Assembly (NCBI RefSeq): GCF_030463535.1
Contig: NC_132901.1
Span: 903,980-967,979, forward strand
Length of the DNA stretch: 64,000 nt
From: Salminus brasiliensis
Lineage: Eukaryota > Chordata > Actinopteri > Characiformes > Bryconidae
Reading direction: 5' to 3'
Below the pieces are notes generated by a model. That model was not told the DNA's origin and ran no database searches. It worked only from the letters and a program-made list of their open reading frames with translations. Within the stretch, counting starts at the first letter, position 1. Each line of letters starts with the position of its first letter. Both the position numbers and the translations under genes were made by a program. Positions 22,692 through 34,090 of the stretch are shown here, one piece after another.

Positions 22692-25600
22692 CCATAGACC
22701 GCTGTAACCGAGCAGGTGTTTTCTTCGGTGGGCCTCAAATTCCTGTACTCTAACGTATCGGCAGACTTTGTCGACCATTTGGATTACGCCAGGAGTAAGA
22801 TCACTGTCTTCTCATTTTTTCCTTCTCCTCTTCCTCCTCGTTCTTTGCCCTCCAAAATAATGTCAGGGTTCGAGGAAGAACCCTCGCGCTGGTGTAGAAC
22901 CTTTTGCATGACGCGAAGGTTCTTGGAACCCTTCATACCCTTCTTCCCACTCACAAAATCTCTCAGACATGGTTCTTTTAGGGACCCCGAAGTTGGTCCA
23001 TCTTTGGTATCCCTCAGAGAACCCTTTCAAATGAATGCTTAAAGCATTACAGCTGGTCTAGAGTCTGTGTACAGAAGTACTGCCAATAGAATAGGACCAT
23101 CTCTCTGGAGCAGATAAGCCTGATGAGCCTATTGACTCCATGCATAATGCCAGGCGTGGGCTAGTAGAGGGGTATAAAGCCCCCCAGCATTGAGGAGCTG
23201 TGGAGCAGCGAAAGAACTGTGTTCTCTGGAATGATGGTGGTGGTGGAGCTCCATCCAGTACTTTGGGGAGTTGGGGATGATGAGGTGGGCAATGAGCAGG
23301 TGTCCCAATACTTTTGTCCATATAGCGTAGCATGCTGACCTCTGTGACTAGACGGCTGTTCTAGATGTTACATAAAGCTCTTTGTTCTTTGGGTTCCAGA
23401 TACCTGGTACGCCACGACAGCCCTGGCCACGCTGGCGTCGGTGGCTCACATCGGACATGTGTTGGTGTGTTACCGGTACGTCTGAGCATGCTTTCTTTTG
23501 CTGTTTGTTTGTTTATTTGTTTATTTATTTATTCGTTCATTTCACAGGAAGCACATGAAGAGGTTGTGGGCGGGGAACAAGACCTTCCTGCCAGAGAAGT
23601 ACCACGCCAACCCTGCTGTTAGTGTGGTAAGCATGACTGCACTGAACTCATGAAGGCCTTGGCCATTATCCAGTGCCATATCAGCCACAACATTAGTACC
23701 ACCTGTCTAATATAACAGCTCTGACCATTCGAGGCATGGACTCCACAAGACTGCTGTGGTATCTGGCGCCAAGACTAACTAACTATCGGCAGCAGCAGAT
23801 CCTTTAGGTCCTGTAAGTTGTGAGGTGGACGGGGCCTCCATGAGCATCACTGAGAGCCTTGGGTGCCCAAGTCCCCTGTCGCCGGTCTCTCCTTGGAGCA
23901 CTTTTTAAAACACTGCATACGTACAAAAGAGCCCAGCCTGATGTTCTGGAGAGGTTCTGACCCAGTCGTCTAGAACATCACAGTTTGGTTCTTGTCAACG
24001 TGTCTCAGATTGCAGCCAGCATGTCCATGTGGGGCCTAGATGGGTTCCACCTCCATCTGGCATGGGTCCCATCTAAGCCCCCATGTGCAGTGTACAACTT
24101 AGATACTGGCCCACATGGAACCGAGGGCAAGTAGTAGTAGTAGTGGTAGTAGGTCTCCACCAGCAGGCTGAGGAACCCCACCATGATGCACCCCATGTTT
24201 ATTCCGTTTCCACTAATAATTAATAACAAGCACCCGATCAATATCTCGTCCGCAGGCTGCCTTTGCAAAATACCCTGGCTGCCAGATTGCCTTCACAATA
24301 TGGGGTGAGTAGGCCCGGCCTTTTTCCTGATCTAGTCCTGATCCAGATCCAGGTTAGTAGCGGATTCCTGTTGTCTGGTTCTTATCGGTTCTTGATCCTG
24401 GTTCTCGAAACACGGCTTAAAGAACAAAGACCCTGAACTGAAGGGAGCTCAACAGAAGCCAAGAGGTAGGGCTAGTTTTGTGGTCCTTCATTACCTGTGT
24501 AGTGGTCTGAGTGGGGGTTTCACAGGCTCCACCCACTTCATAGGCCCCACCCACATCCAAAAACCTTGGAGAAAGTGAAAGTAATCAGAACTGCTTGTTT
24601 ACTGTGTTGGCAGTGCCATAACCGTACATGGGGTTACCATACATGGCCTCTAGTGTCCAGACTGGGAACTGCAGCCTTGACTCCATGTTTCCACTTCAGT
24701 TTAAGGCGTTTAGCAGATGCTCTTCTCCAGAGCATCTTACAGACGTTCCGCACCGTTCACCCAGAAATGTCCTCGGCTAGTTTGTATTGGCTAGGATCCA
24801 AAACGTACCTTGAGCTTAGAAGCTGCCGAGTCCAAAAGTCAAGTGGAGGGTAAGTGCTGATTTAGGTACTCTCGGAGCAGCTGGGTCTTCAGTCTGGGTT
24901 TGAGGACAGTGAGCGTTGGACTCTGCTGTTCGGACATCCAGGGGAAGCTCGTTCCACCACTTTGGTGCAGGACAGTAAAAAGTCTGGACGCTCGTCTTCC
25001 GTGGATCTTAAAGGGTGGCGGGTCGAGCCCAGCCGTACTTCCAGACGCTTGAAGAGCTCTAGGGGGCTTTGCCGTCAAGTACGGAGGGGCTGGCTGGTCC
25101 AGTCTTGACTTTGTAGACCGGCGTCATGGCATGGCGTGAACTTCGGAATATTGAAGATGACCCGTGCTGCTGCATCCACGACTACACCAAGAGCATGCTC
25201 CTTCAGGGTCCTGCACAGTCTACCTGAGCTGTTGTCGCTCAGAGGCGCTACTATTCCCAATACTGGCACTTACCGCTGTCTGGGGCAGCTCTAGCAGGGC
25301 AGAAATTTCACGAACCGAGCTCTTCTTTCTACATCTTGATGTTACGTATGTCCACATACTTTTTTTTTTTTTGCTACTTTTTTAACGCTCCTGTTCAAAC
25401 GCATTGCATTTGCAGGTTATCTCATGGTGCATTTTGCTCTGTTCGTGATTGGGATCATCTTTGTGTATCTGGTTATTTTCCCCATTGGCGTCTTTGGATT
25501 CTTCACGTGGCTGAAGAATCTGCTCATCTTTCTGTAAGTCCTCCTCCTAAGTTGGTTTAGGGTCGGTTCTTGACTCACGAGCTGCTGATCATGGCTTCTG

Positions 25601-27537
25601 ATCCTGGGTCTGTGTGTGTTGCAAAAACAGGTCGAATTTCATCGTAGTGATAACGCTGCTGATGCTGCAGATCCTGCTGGTTCACTTTTTCTTCCTGCAG
25701 AAGAAACTCTCCCCCGAGGACAAGCAGAAGCCCCTCGCGCTCAACAACAGGTAAAGCGTTAAATATATATAAATTTATAAAAATATTTAATTAATAATTC
25801 ATAAATCTTTCTCCCAATCTGGTCCTGTCAATTAACCCACCCGTTCCTAGCGCCCCCTAGCGCTAGCAAAGCTCCCGACGCTAGAAGGGTCAGGACTTAA
25901 CACTGCTATGTCTCCTATGATGCACGTGAAGCCAGACACCGCCTCTTTTCTAATTGCCCCACCCATACAGCCTACATCAGTTTAGCCCCACCCTTTCAAA
26001 TACAGCAAATACAGCCTAGTTTAGCTCCGCCCATTCAGATAAGGCAGTACCTGTTCATTCAGCGTATAGCCGATTGGCTCTGGCCATTTACTCAAAAGCA
26101 TGTTAGCTCCGCCTCTTTTCTAATTGCTGCTGGCTAGCCGGCACGCTCAGAGGAACCAACATTGCTTAAGAGTGACAAGGGCAGAGAGGGCGCCACCTAC
26201 CCACCCGGAAAGAGAGAGAGAGAGAGAGACCCCACAGCCGGTTGTGCTCTCTCTGACTCCAGCTGCTGATGGCAAAGCTGCATGGCTCGGGATTGGAACT
26301 CACGACCCCCCGGGCCGCAGTGGCAGCGCCATTGTTAGCCATTGTTAGCCATTGTTGTGTGAGTGATTAATTAAGAGCTCTCATTGGTTCTCTGTCCTCT
26401 CCAGGAAAGCCTTCCACAACTTCAATTACTTCTTCTTCTTCTACAACGTGATCTTGGGGCTGGGGAGCTGCATCTTACGGCTGTGTGCCAGCGCCTTCGT
26501 CGGCCTGTTGTTGGTGTCGCGCATCAACCGGACCATCATGCCGAAGGGCTTCGAGCTGCTGGACAAAGGTAGAGCGAGCCAGATGACGGCTAGCTACATC
26601 CGCTAGTCACACAGCACCACCTACTGGACTGAAGTAGCAACTGTTCAAAAAAGCTCTTTAGACAATCTTTCAGAACAATGGTGTTCTTGCTCTCTGCAGG
26701 CTACCAGATATGGCTCGGGATGATCATGGCGGACCATTACCATAGCAACCCAGTTATGGTCTGTTTCTGCCACCTGCTGCTCAGTCGAACCCTGGAGAGA
26801 CAGAAGACAACCAGTGCTTACTCCCGCTTGAACAGCACCTCAGGTGACTATTCACAGACCACTCAGACCATTCAGCCTACAGCAGTTTAGCCCCACCCAT
26901 TTAGCCTATAGCAGTTTAGCTCCACCCTTTCAGATCCAGCAGTTTAGCCCCACCCATTCAGCCTACTTTAGCTATGCCCATTCTGATAAGGCAGGACCAG
27001 CTAATTCAGCGTATAGACGATTGGGCCCGCCCATTAAGTCTAAAGCACTTTAGCTCCACCCATTCAGCCCACATCAGAGTAGCCCCACCCTTCCAGATCC
27101 AGCAGTTTAGCCCCACCCATTCAGCCTAGTTTAGCCACGCCCATTCACATACCGCAGTACCAGCTAATTCAGCGTATAGCCGATTGGCCCCGCCCATTAA
27201 GTCTAAAGCACTTTAGCTCCACCCATTCAGCCTACAGAAGTTTAGCCCCACCCATTCAGCTCACAACAGCCTACAGTAGTCACACCGAATGTTGTTTTTG
27301 TCAGGGAGTCCAAACGAGGTCCGGGTCCGAGCCCGCTGGCGCCTCTCCTACACTCTGCTGAGGAACCCCAAACTCATCCTCCTGAGGAAGCACCGAAAGC
27401 ACAGCAACGACAACCAGGACCAAATGGCCGTAGCCTGGGTCATACTGCAGATGGAGGAAGTGAACTCACTGGCCATCGCCGAGGCTAACGAAGGTTACAG
27501 CAGTTTAGCCCCACCCATTCATCCTATAACAGTTTAG
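9396..27537 (+). CDS. stra6l: Stra6-like retinol transporter/RBP receptor, copy B (complete)
   Basis: Complete 19-exon gene, 1959 coding nt, 652 residues, close to the ~650-670 of the STRA6 family. Exons: 9396-9413, 14863-14921, 15027-15096, 16324-16424, 16551-16681, 19516-19636, 21489-21576, 21698-21802, 21922-21995, 22479-22590, 22698-22794, 23400-23475, 23548-23626, 24256-24304, 25416-25533, 25631-25750, 26405-26568, 26700-26843, 27305-27537. All junctions are GT-AG and in phase. The N-terminus is MPTVST plus an acidic extracellular segment ([13 protein letters not shown]). Hydrophobic segments follow, e.g. [29 protein letters not shown]. The conserved C-terminal block [19 protein letters not shown] is present. 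The protein probably sits in the plasma membrane as a multi-pass retinol channel. Odd points: the last ~13 codons before the TAG are minisatellite sequence, and introns 1, 3 and 5 are mostly tandem repeats. Confidence 0.93.
9931..10424 (+). mobile_element. Non-autonomous DNA element, family I (MITE-like)
   Basis: Starts AAAGTTTGTGGACGCCCCTT and ends GGTGTCCCAATACTTTTGTC. The two ends are imperfect inverted repeats of about 28 bp in the better copy at 40686-41226. No coding capacity. Related full or partial copies lie at 21261, 23066, 30086, 34311, 40686 and (diverged) 43013. Confidence 0.75.
10795..14491. repeat. 3.7-kb minisatellite with a 20-bp unit in intron 1 of copy B
   Basis: About 185 copies of a 20-bp unit, plus-strand form AGAACAGTAAAGCACAGGGT, with variants (TACAG, GTGT, AATG, GAGT) and occasional 10-bp insertions. 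The first two thirds keep strict 20-bp register; after about 12.96 kb units of other length appear and higher-order blocks repeat. No minus-strand frame of the consensus contains a stop, so minus-strand ORFs of 700-1200 codons appear in all three frames. Confidence 0.97.
15117..16306 (+). repeat. 42-bp minisatellite filling intron 3 of copy B
   Basis: About 28 copies of a 42-bp unit, core CACTGGCCACTTTATTAGAA followed by ACACCTACCCTGTGCTTC. It runs from 20 bp after the exon 3 donor (15097) to 18 bp before exon 4 (16324), so nearly the whole intron is repeat. The core GGCCACTTTATCAGAAAC is shared with the array at 38165-40275. Confidence 0.95.
16682..19440 (+). repeat. ACACT/AACACC minisatellite filling intron 5 of copy B
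   Basis: Starts at the very first intron base. Units alternate blocks such as CACTACACTAACACCACAC and CTAAAACCACAGTACAGTAC. The exon 5 donor itself (A/GTACAGTACACTAAC) is part of the consensus, so the donor-like string is repeated dozens of times. The array ends about 75 bp before exon 6. Confidence 0.95.
19667..21258 (+). mobile_element. Tc1/mariner element, 1.6 kb, near full length
   Basis: Begins CAGTGCCCTCCATAATTATT and ends with its complement, flanked by TA (19665-19666 and 21259-21260). Terminal inverted repeats are over 130 bp. It carries a frameshifted transposase in the same strand. It lies in intron 6 of copy B and is a different lineage from the element at 2917-4158. Confidence 0.95.
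20041..20998 (+). pseudogene. Tc1 transposase (DD34E), frameshifted
   Basis: Starts [20 protein letters not shown]. The N-terminal paired-like helix-turn-helix domain is complete. The catalytic residues lie in [21 protein letters not shown] and SPDLNPIEK, with 34 residues between the second D and the E. The frame breaks near 20620-20655 (a small duplication around GCCAGTGATGCTGTGG) and again at about 20863 (extra A residues in the run before CCTGTGGGG). Inactive as read. Confidence 0.92.
21261..21412 (+). mobile_element. Family I element fragment
   Basis: Directly abuts the TA of the Tc1 element: ACAAAAGTTTGTGGACACCC, then the internal block with GGGGTATAAAGACCCCCAG. The right half is missing. 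Confidence 0.6.
22060..22340. repeat. Dispersed repeat beginning ATCAGCCATAACATTAGCACC
   Basis: Looks like half of a fish DNA-element repeat whose other half, in reverse sense, is seen at 23680-24010 and 31390-31690 (GGCATGGACTCCACAAGAC ... GATGTTCTGGAGAGGTTCTG). Recognised from internal similarity only; the family name is not assigned. Confidence 0.5.
23066..23327 (+). mobile_element. Family I element, 5'-truncated
   Basis: Starts at the internal block GTACTGCCAATAGAATAGG and ends with GGTGTCCCAATACTTTTGTCC plus ATATAG. Lies in intron 11 of copy B. Confidence 0.65.
23680..24010. repeat. Dispersed repeat copy, paired with 31390-31690
   Basis: Shares blocks in the same order with the piece in intron 5 of copy C: GGACTCCACAAGAC, CTGTGGTATCTGGC, CCATGAGCATCA, CCTTGGAGCAC, TGATGTTCTGGAGA, TCTAGAAC. 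Intronic, no coding potential. Confidence 0.55.
24305..25415. other. Intron 14 of copy B; mostly unremarkable
   Basis: No exon is expected or seen here. Near 24700 there is the phrase GGCGTTTAGCAGATGCTCTT, a degenerate form of a short motif common in fish interspersed repeats (compare 57948). A T-rich run precedes the exon 15 acceptor. Confidence 0.5.
26136..26358 (-). repeat. tRNA-derived SINE in intron 16 of copy B
   Basis: On the minus strand it reads GTTCCAATCCCGAGCCATG (B-box-like), then GGAGTCAGAGAGAGCACAA and a GA-rich tract. A copy in the opposite orientation lies at 30800-30960, and a 5' fragment is upstream of exon 17 in copy A. Confidence 0.7.
26870..27285 (+). repeat. Minisatellite in intron 18 of copy B, ~29 bp unit
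   Basis: Same unit as in copy A (TTAGCCCCACCCATTCAGCC...), more degenerate, with a longer higher-order block repeated twice (around 26990 and 27170). It resumes at 27500-27570 across the stop codon and again at 28060-28110. Confidence 0.9.
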
Positions 27538-28425
27538 CCCCACACATTTAGCCTACAGCAGTTTAGCTCCACCCAAACCTCAGTGCCTGTATTATTATTA
27601 TTTTTTTTTATTTGTATTTTTTGCAGTTTGCTGTTTTTACATTTAAATTTGATACATTTGTGTGTTTTATTAAAGACATGTTTGGTAGTAAAACCTCTTG
27701 GAGAACCCGCTGCTGTCTGTCTGTTTTTCTATTGGGTTCTAAAAGGAACCGTTCCTGAAGTTCACTTCCAAGCCCTAAGGCCTAATCTGTCATCCTGGAC
27801 TAATTCAGTGTCATAGCGCCACCCGAGGAAATACACTGTTTGGACAAAAATATTGGGACGTACTCCAGCTTCAGCTCCACCAGTTTCTCTTTAATATTCC
27901 GTCCGTAGACCTGGGGCTCCGAGTGGTCCAGCATACCTGGGACCCCTAGTTTGAATCCATCAGCAGCCGGAGCCTGAGAGAGGAATCTAGTTGCCATCTT
28001 GCAAAAAGTGACCCTACAAGACCCCCAGTCTTTCCACAATCAAAGTCTTCTAGTGTTTGATTAGCCCCACCCATTCAGCCTACAGCAATTTAGCCCCACC
28101 CATTCAGCCTACCAGTAGGTGTGTGTGTGTGTATGTAAGGCTGAATAAAAGCAGCTGGTTGCATTCATTAGAAGGGGTGTCCACAAACTTTTGGCCAGAG
28201 AGTGTATGTTACAGAATGCCGTCCTAATGAACTCCTGCATGATTCAGCAGGGGGCGCTGCTGTTCTAGCCAACGGGGAAGCCTGTTCCTGATGGATCTCC
28301 TGAGGTTTATAGTGGTGTGTGGTGCAATCCAGACATAGCGATAGAGTGTGTGTGTGTGTGTGTGTGTGTGTGAGTGTGTGTAATGATTTACAGACAGTAT
28401 CAGGAAACTCTTATCAGTATTTGAA

Positions 28426-28461
<36 letters not shown>

Positions 28462-28498
28462 TAACAGAGAGTGAGAGTTTACATTACTGCAAAGGCCC
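27538..28498. other. 3'UTR of copy B and intergenic spacer
   Basis: ATTAAA at 27669-27674 is a candidate poly(A) signal. After it come unrecognised sequence, a few minisatellite units (28060-28110), and facing (TG)n and (CA)n runs at 28347-28380 and 28429-28458 that could pair with each other. No gene seen. Confidence 0.5.
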
Positions 28499-28499
28499 G

Positions 28500-28512
28500 G
28501 GGTCAAAGGTCA
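28500..28512 (+). promoter_or_regulatory. DR1 nuclear-receptor element upstream of copy C
   Basis: GGGTCA-A-AGGTCA: two direct half-sites with a one-base spacer, the DR1 arrangement bound by RXR heterodimers, HNF4 and COUP-TF. It lies about 97 bp upstream of the end of exon 1 of copy C. The match is seen directly; binding is inferred. Confidence 0.55.
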
Positions 28513-28608
28513 TTTGATCATGTGATTAGAGTTTAGGCGCTGATGGGTTGAGATATGTTGAGGCTCCATTCTGAAGCTCAGGGCCGGAGGACAGAGAGGC
28601 AGACAGCC

Positions 28609-30679
28609 ATGTGAGTAACTTCAGCTATTTTCACGAGCTCATCAGTAGCGTGTTGGGGAGTGTTTAGAGTGATTAGCTGCTTAGCATCCGCTTCTGGACA
28701 CGGATTAAGCCTAGCGCTGGACTAAATTGTAGGTATCCAATGGTACGTTGCATTTGAAAGGCCTTCAGTCTTGGTCAGGGCTGAATCTGGCTGTGGGAAA
28801 CGCTCCGTTTTCATTGAAAGCTAACTTAGCTTAGCATAGTGAGGCTCAATGAGAGTTCAGTAGATGGAGGTGGCGAACCGTGAACCTCAAACCCTCTTGC
28901 TCCTTATTTAAAAGAACATCCAGCAGAAGCAAAACCATCAAAACTGTTACATCACAGTCTTGAAATATAACAAAATGCAAATAAGCCCCGCCCACTACAG
29001 ATAACCCCACCCTCAAACCTGTACACTGCGACGGCGGTCTTTAGGAGAATATGGTGTTGTTGATACTGGAGAGCAGCTCATCGCCAGCCGAGGTCATCGT
29101 GACCTCGGCTTTTCCTGGGCCAGTGTCCGCAGAAGGGGAGCTAGGCTAAAACGCGGCTAGGCTAAAAGTTAACGCTAGTGCTAGCTTTTACCACCTTCTC
29201 TCTACACCCTCCAAAACTAACAGGACGACCTCCGGTGAACCAAACTGGAGCTAAATTCACATCGGCTCGAGAAAGGCCGAGAAAGGTGGGGGGCTAGGCT
29301 AAAAGCTAACCGGCTACAAGCAATCTCTTCAGCTTGCTGAGAGGACGGCACCTCAATCCGGTAAGACTGGGGAGTCGACGCCAGTGCCGTAAACCAGCCA
29401 ATCAGAGCGGGGCTTGTTACTATAGCTTGAGCCCGCCTCGTTCTGAGGTGCAATAACAGGGTGGTAAATTGACATTTGGCGTGAAATAAGACCTCAGATA
29501 CTTCTCAAATGCATTCTGTGGCTCCTTTGAGCTGCTTCCTCCAGCTAGTTTCACTTCTCTCAGCACAATAATAGGTCTGGATTGACCTTAAAGGAAGCAG
29601 GACGCTCATGTGCTGAAGGAGAAGGTGTGGTTTTGAGACGTGACACACATGATTTAGGTGTGTGTGGGGCTTTTGGAGAGCAAACATCACGATCTGCCGT
29701 CCATAAGAGAGGTCGTGAAATGGGCAGGTGAGTCAGACACCAGGAACTTGGACGTCCTTGACCTGCACCGACCTCGAGAGAGCCCTCAGGAAACCCAATC
29801 GATGGTAGTTAATAGACTGAGGGCCGTCTTTTAGATCTGGGGACACATGCTGGTCATGCTAGTCGTCCAGCTTGGTGGTGCTGGTGGACCACCTGGTACT
29901 TGCTGGTCATGCTGGTGGACCAGCTTAATCATGCTAATCATGCTGGTCATGCTGGTTGTCTTCTTCTTCCACAGGGAAGACAACTGTGGAGTTCCTCTGG
30001 ACCTGTTCCTCCACGTCTCTCTTGTTCCGTCGGTGAGTTATCAATATTTATGTTCTCGCTACACCTTCTAATTAACCCCTCAATGATTTACCTCAGTACT
30101 GCCAATAGAATAGGACTATCTTTCCCTGGAGCAGATCAACATCATGACCCTATTGGCTCCATGCTGCCTATCAATGCCAGGCGTGGGCTAGAGGGGTGTA
30201 AAGCCCCCCAGCATTGAGGAGCTGTGGAGCAGTGGAGGAGCTGTGTTCTCTGGAATGATGGTGGTGGAGGAGCTCCATCCAGTACTTTTGGATGGGATGA
30301 GGTGGGGTGGTGTGGTGATCCTCTTCCAACATCCTCAACCTCAGTAACGCTCTTACAATCGCTAAACGCAATCAAATCCTCACAGCAATGTTCCTCCTCT
30401 AAAATCTAGTAGAAAGTCTTCTTCTCTGGACAGAAGATTTCAGAAGAAGCGATGAATTAGAAGGCGTCCAAATACTTTTGTGGTTGACTGGGGTTGATTG
30501 GCTACGACATGACACTACCATCACCATGCTTCACGGTTGGGTGTGTGATAATGCACTGTTTGTTCTCCTGTAGGTGTGTATCATCGCAATATTGTCGTTC
30601 GTGCAGCACAGAGAGAAGACACGGCCCTTCGAGGAACGCTTCCCCTACCTCCGAGGACGATTCGGCTTTGTGGTGTGAG

Positions 30680-30712
<33 letters not shown>

Positions 30713-32399
30713 GGAACACACACATTGCATCAGACTGTGCCCAATCATGGGGCCCTTTGGCCTTAATAATTCAGGGTGCCATTACTTGTGCCATATCTCC
30801 TTGTGGAGATACTGTCCCGGGAGGTCACGAGTTCAAATCCCGAGCCATGCCACCGCATTGCCATTAGCAGCCGGAGTCAGAAAGAGCACAATTGGCAGCG
30901 CTCTCTTACCTGGTGTGGTGAAGCTGGGAACCCACGCTTTCCTCAGACCGCGTCCCTAGGGGGCGCATTGGCATCGTTGGTTTTCAGTGGACGTTTACCG
31001 TCTGTTTGCTTTCTCAGGCCCTTGGATTTCATCGGCAGCATGAGCAACCGCTGGTCCTATGGTGTTGCGTTTGGCGCCGTGGCTCCCAGCGTACTCCAGC
31101 TGTTCTCCGAGTCCTACACACCATTTCCCGTACCCACCTGGGCCAAAGGTACGAGATGCACACCGCAAACCCAGAGCTTTGATACCGTTCCATGATCCCT
31201 CCCTAAGCCTGAGATCCCAGCAGGTCCATCAGGTCCATCAGTTCTAAGGTTACTGCAGTGGCTTGAAGAATCCAGAATCCAGCCCTGCCAGACCTGGACC
31301 TAGGTGGAGGCTGGGGGCTTTTATAACTAGGTCCCCAACCATGGTAGACAAGTATCTAGCACCTAAATGGACCATTGTAGACCATTGCGGAGATCCCCCT
31401 GTCGATGCATGGACTCCACAAGACCTCTGAAGGTGTCCTGCTGTGGTATCTGGCACCAAGACCTCCATGAGGTGGGACCTCCATGAGCATCAGTGGGCCC
31501 TCAAGGTTGCCCTTCCTTGGAGCACGTTTGCTACCATAGGTACCGACCACCACACACCAGGAGAGAACAGCCCACGAAACCTGTCTGATGTTCTGGAGAT
31601 GTTCCGACCCAGTCTTTTATCTAGAACGTCACAGTCAGGTTCTGTCAAAGTATCTCAGGTCACCATTGTTGTTCACTTGACCCGATACCCAGTACTAATG
31701 TCATGGCTGATCAGTGTGTGTGTGTGTGTGTGTGTGTGTTGCTCAGCGTTCCTGTATCTGCTGGGGGCTCTGGAGGTGGGCATGGCCTACATGCCTTTCT
31801 TCGTCTGCCTGTCAACAAGCCACCGAGTGCTGGGGGGAGTTCTAGGCCTGCTGTACACACTGGCCTGGTAATCGAACGTCCGTGCAAGCGCACACACACA
31901 CGGTTATACCAGCACTGGCTGCATGTGGTAATGTGTGTCTGTGTGTTTAATAGGTTGATAGTGAGATTATGGGATGTCATCACCTGTCCTGGAGGTTTGG
32001 TAGGTTAACCGCACTTCACGTCCTTAATGTGTTTTAATGTACAGATTTAAATGCTGTGTGTGTGTATTAAAAATGTGTGAGTGACATTTCACCTCTAGGG
32101 GGTGCTATAGTAGTAATCATAGCTTGGGACACTAGCAAAAAGTGCTTGGTCCCCGCAGATTGCCGCTTGTGGTTATGATGTTTCATATATCCGCAGTATA
32201 AATATATATAATATATATAATTCATATGTAGACCATATCTGTGTGTGTGTGTGTGTGTGTGTGTAGGTCATGGGGGACTATGAGAAGATAATCCTGCAGT
32301 GGCCGTGTTTCCTGTGTTTGGGCTTCCTGATGGGACGGTTCATATATATAGTGGCGAAGGCCGTCCGAATTCATTTACTGCTACAGAACGAACAGGTCT

Positions 32400-32437
<38 letters not shown>

Positions 32438-33519
32438 CACACTGCATTATTTGGGGTCCAAGCCCTCATGGCACAGCTCTTGTTGTGATTAGACTTTCCC
32501 TATCAGGTTATTTTGCCCTCAAATCCGAGTCTCTTAATGCTATCAGTCTCAGTCGATACCGGTCCGATCCGATCTGATCGTATGTATAAATAATACAGCC
32601 CCACAGTTTAGATCAGATGAGCTGCTGATTAAGATGTTAATACAACCTTAAGATTTGACATTTAATATATATTTTTTATATTAATTTTTTAATAGTTTTA
32701 TATCTTCTTTACTTTAAATTATATATATTTATATCTATCTATATATATTTATAAAAAACGTATACATAAAAACTTGTATATAAAAAGGTATGTGTATATA
32801 TATATATATTTTTATATATATATATTTAGATTTTTACTTTTTGGACTCAGAAATTGGATTGTTACCATTACCATTTTCAAAAGTACAAAGGTTTTAATTA
32901 AATTCACTCTTTATTTACAGCACTGCACGTTCTAAAAAGTTAAAGGAAACTTTACTTACTTTAATGTTTTAGAATATATTTAACTTTGCAATTTTACATA
33001 TAATAATGTGTTCACGTAAGCGTTTTAGAATTATACATAATTAGAATTGTATGTAATTATACATAACATTATTTTTAATGTTAAAAAAAACTGCTTAGGT
33101 GTCTAAATCCTTTGCACAGAACATGTGTGAACACTCAGAGGAAATGTCAAATTTATATAAGTAATATTTGGGGCTGCCAGAATACTGTCTTTCTTTTTCA
33201 CGGTCTGAAATAAAGAAATATAGTAAAGTATGGTTTCTAATAGGACTATAAAATGAGGCCAACTCAGAACATCAATATTATTATCTGAATTAAGATACAC
33301 AAAATGACATCACAGTTTGGAAATAACAGAAATAACAGAACCACAAGCGGCAATCTGCGGGGACCAAGCACTATTCGGGACACTAGCAAATAGTGCTTGG
33401 TCCCCGCAGATTGCCGCTTGTGGTTCTGATATTTCTTATATCTGCAGTTTAAAGGAGAATAATTCAATAATTCATATGTAGATCATCTAACTCTTACAGA
33501 AGACACTTACACACTCTTT

Positions 33520-33555
<36 letters not shown>

Positions 33556-33701
33556 TCTGCAGGTGGAGGAGGAGAAGCTTGTCCAGTCTCATCAGTTCAG
33601 ATATGTACAAACACTACTGAGACGACCTATTGAACGGTACGCAGACAGTTATACACACCCCACCCACACACACACTTTCAGAAGCATGCAGACAGGCCTT
33701 A

Positions 33702-33766
<65 letters not shown>

Positions 33767-33895
33767 TGTTTTCCCGTCCAGGTCACCGGAGAAGACCTGG
33801 TTCCAGAGGAAGGTGTACGACTGGGACCCCTACTTTAAATTCCCCAACAGGATGATCGGCACTGCCGTCATCTCCCTTATCGGACTCTACATGGT

Positions 33896-33932
<37 letters not shown>

Positions 33933-34038
33933 TGTGTGTGTGTGGGGGTCATGTGTGTCAGGTCATTCACCCAAAGAATTTGTTCAGGAAGAAGGAATCG
34001 ACACGTCAGACTGACTCATCGGGAGATTCTGTGAAGTC

Positions 34039-34090
<52 letters not shown>

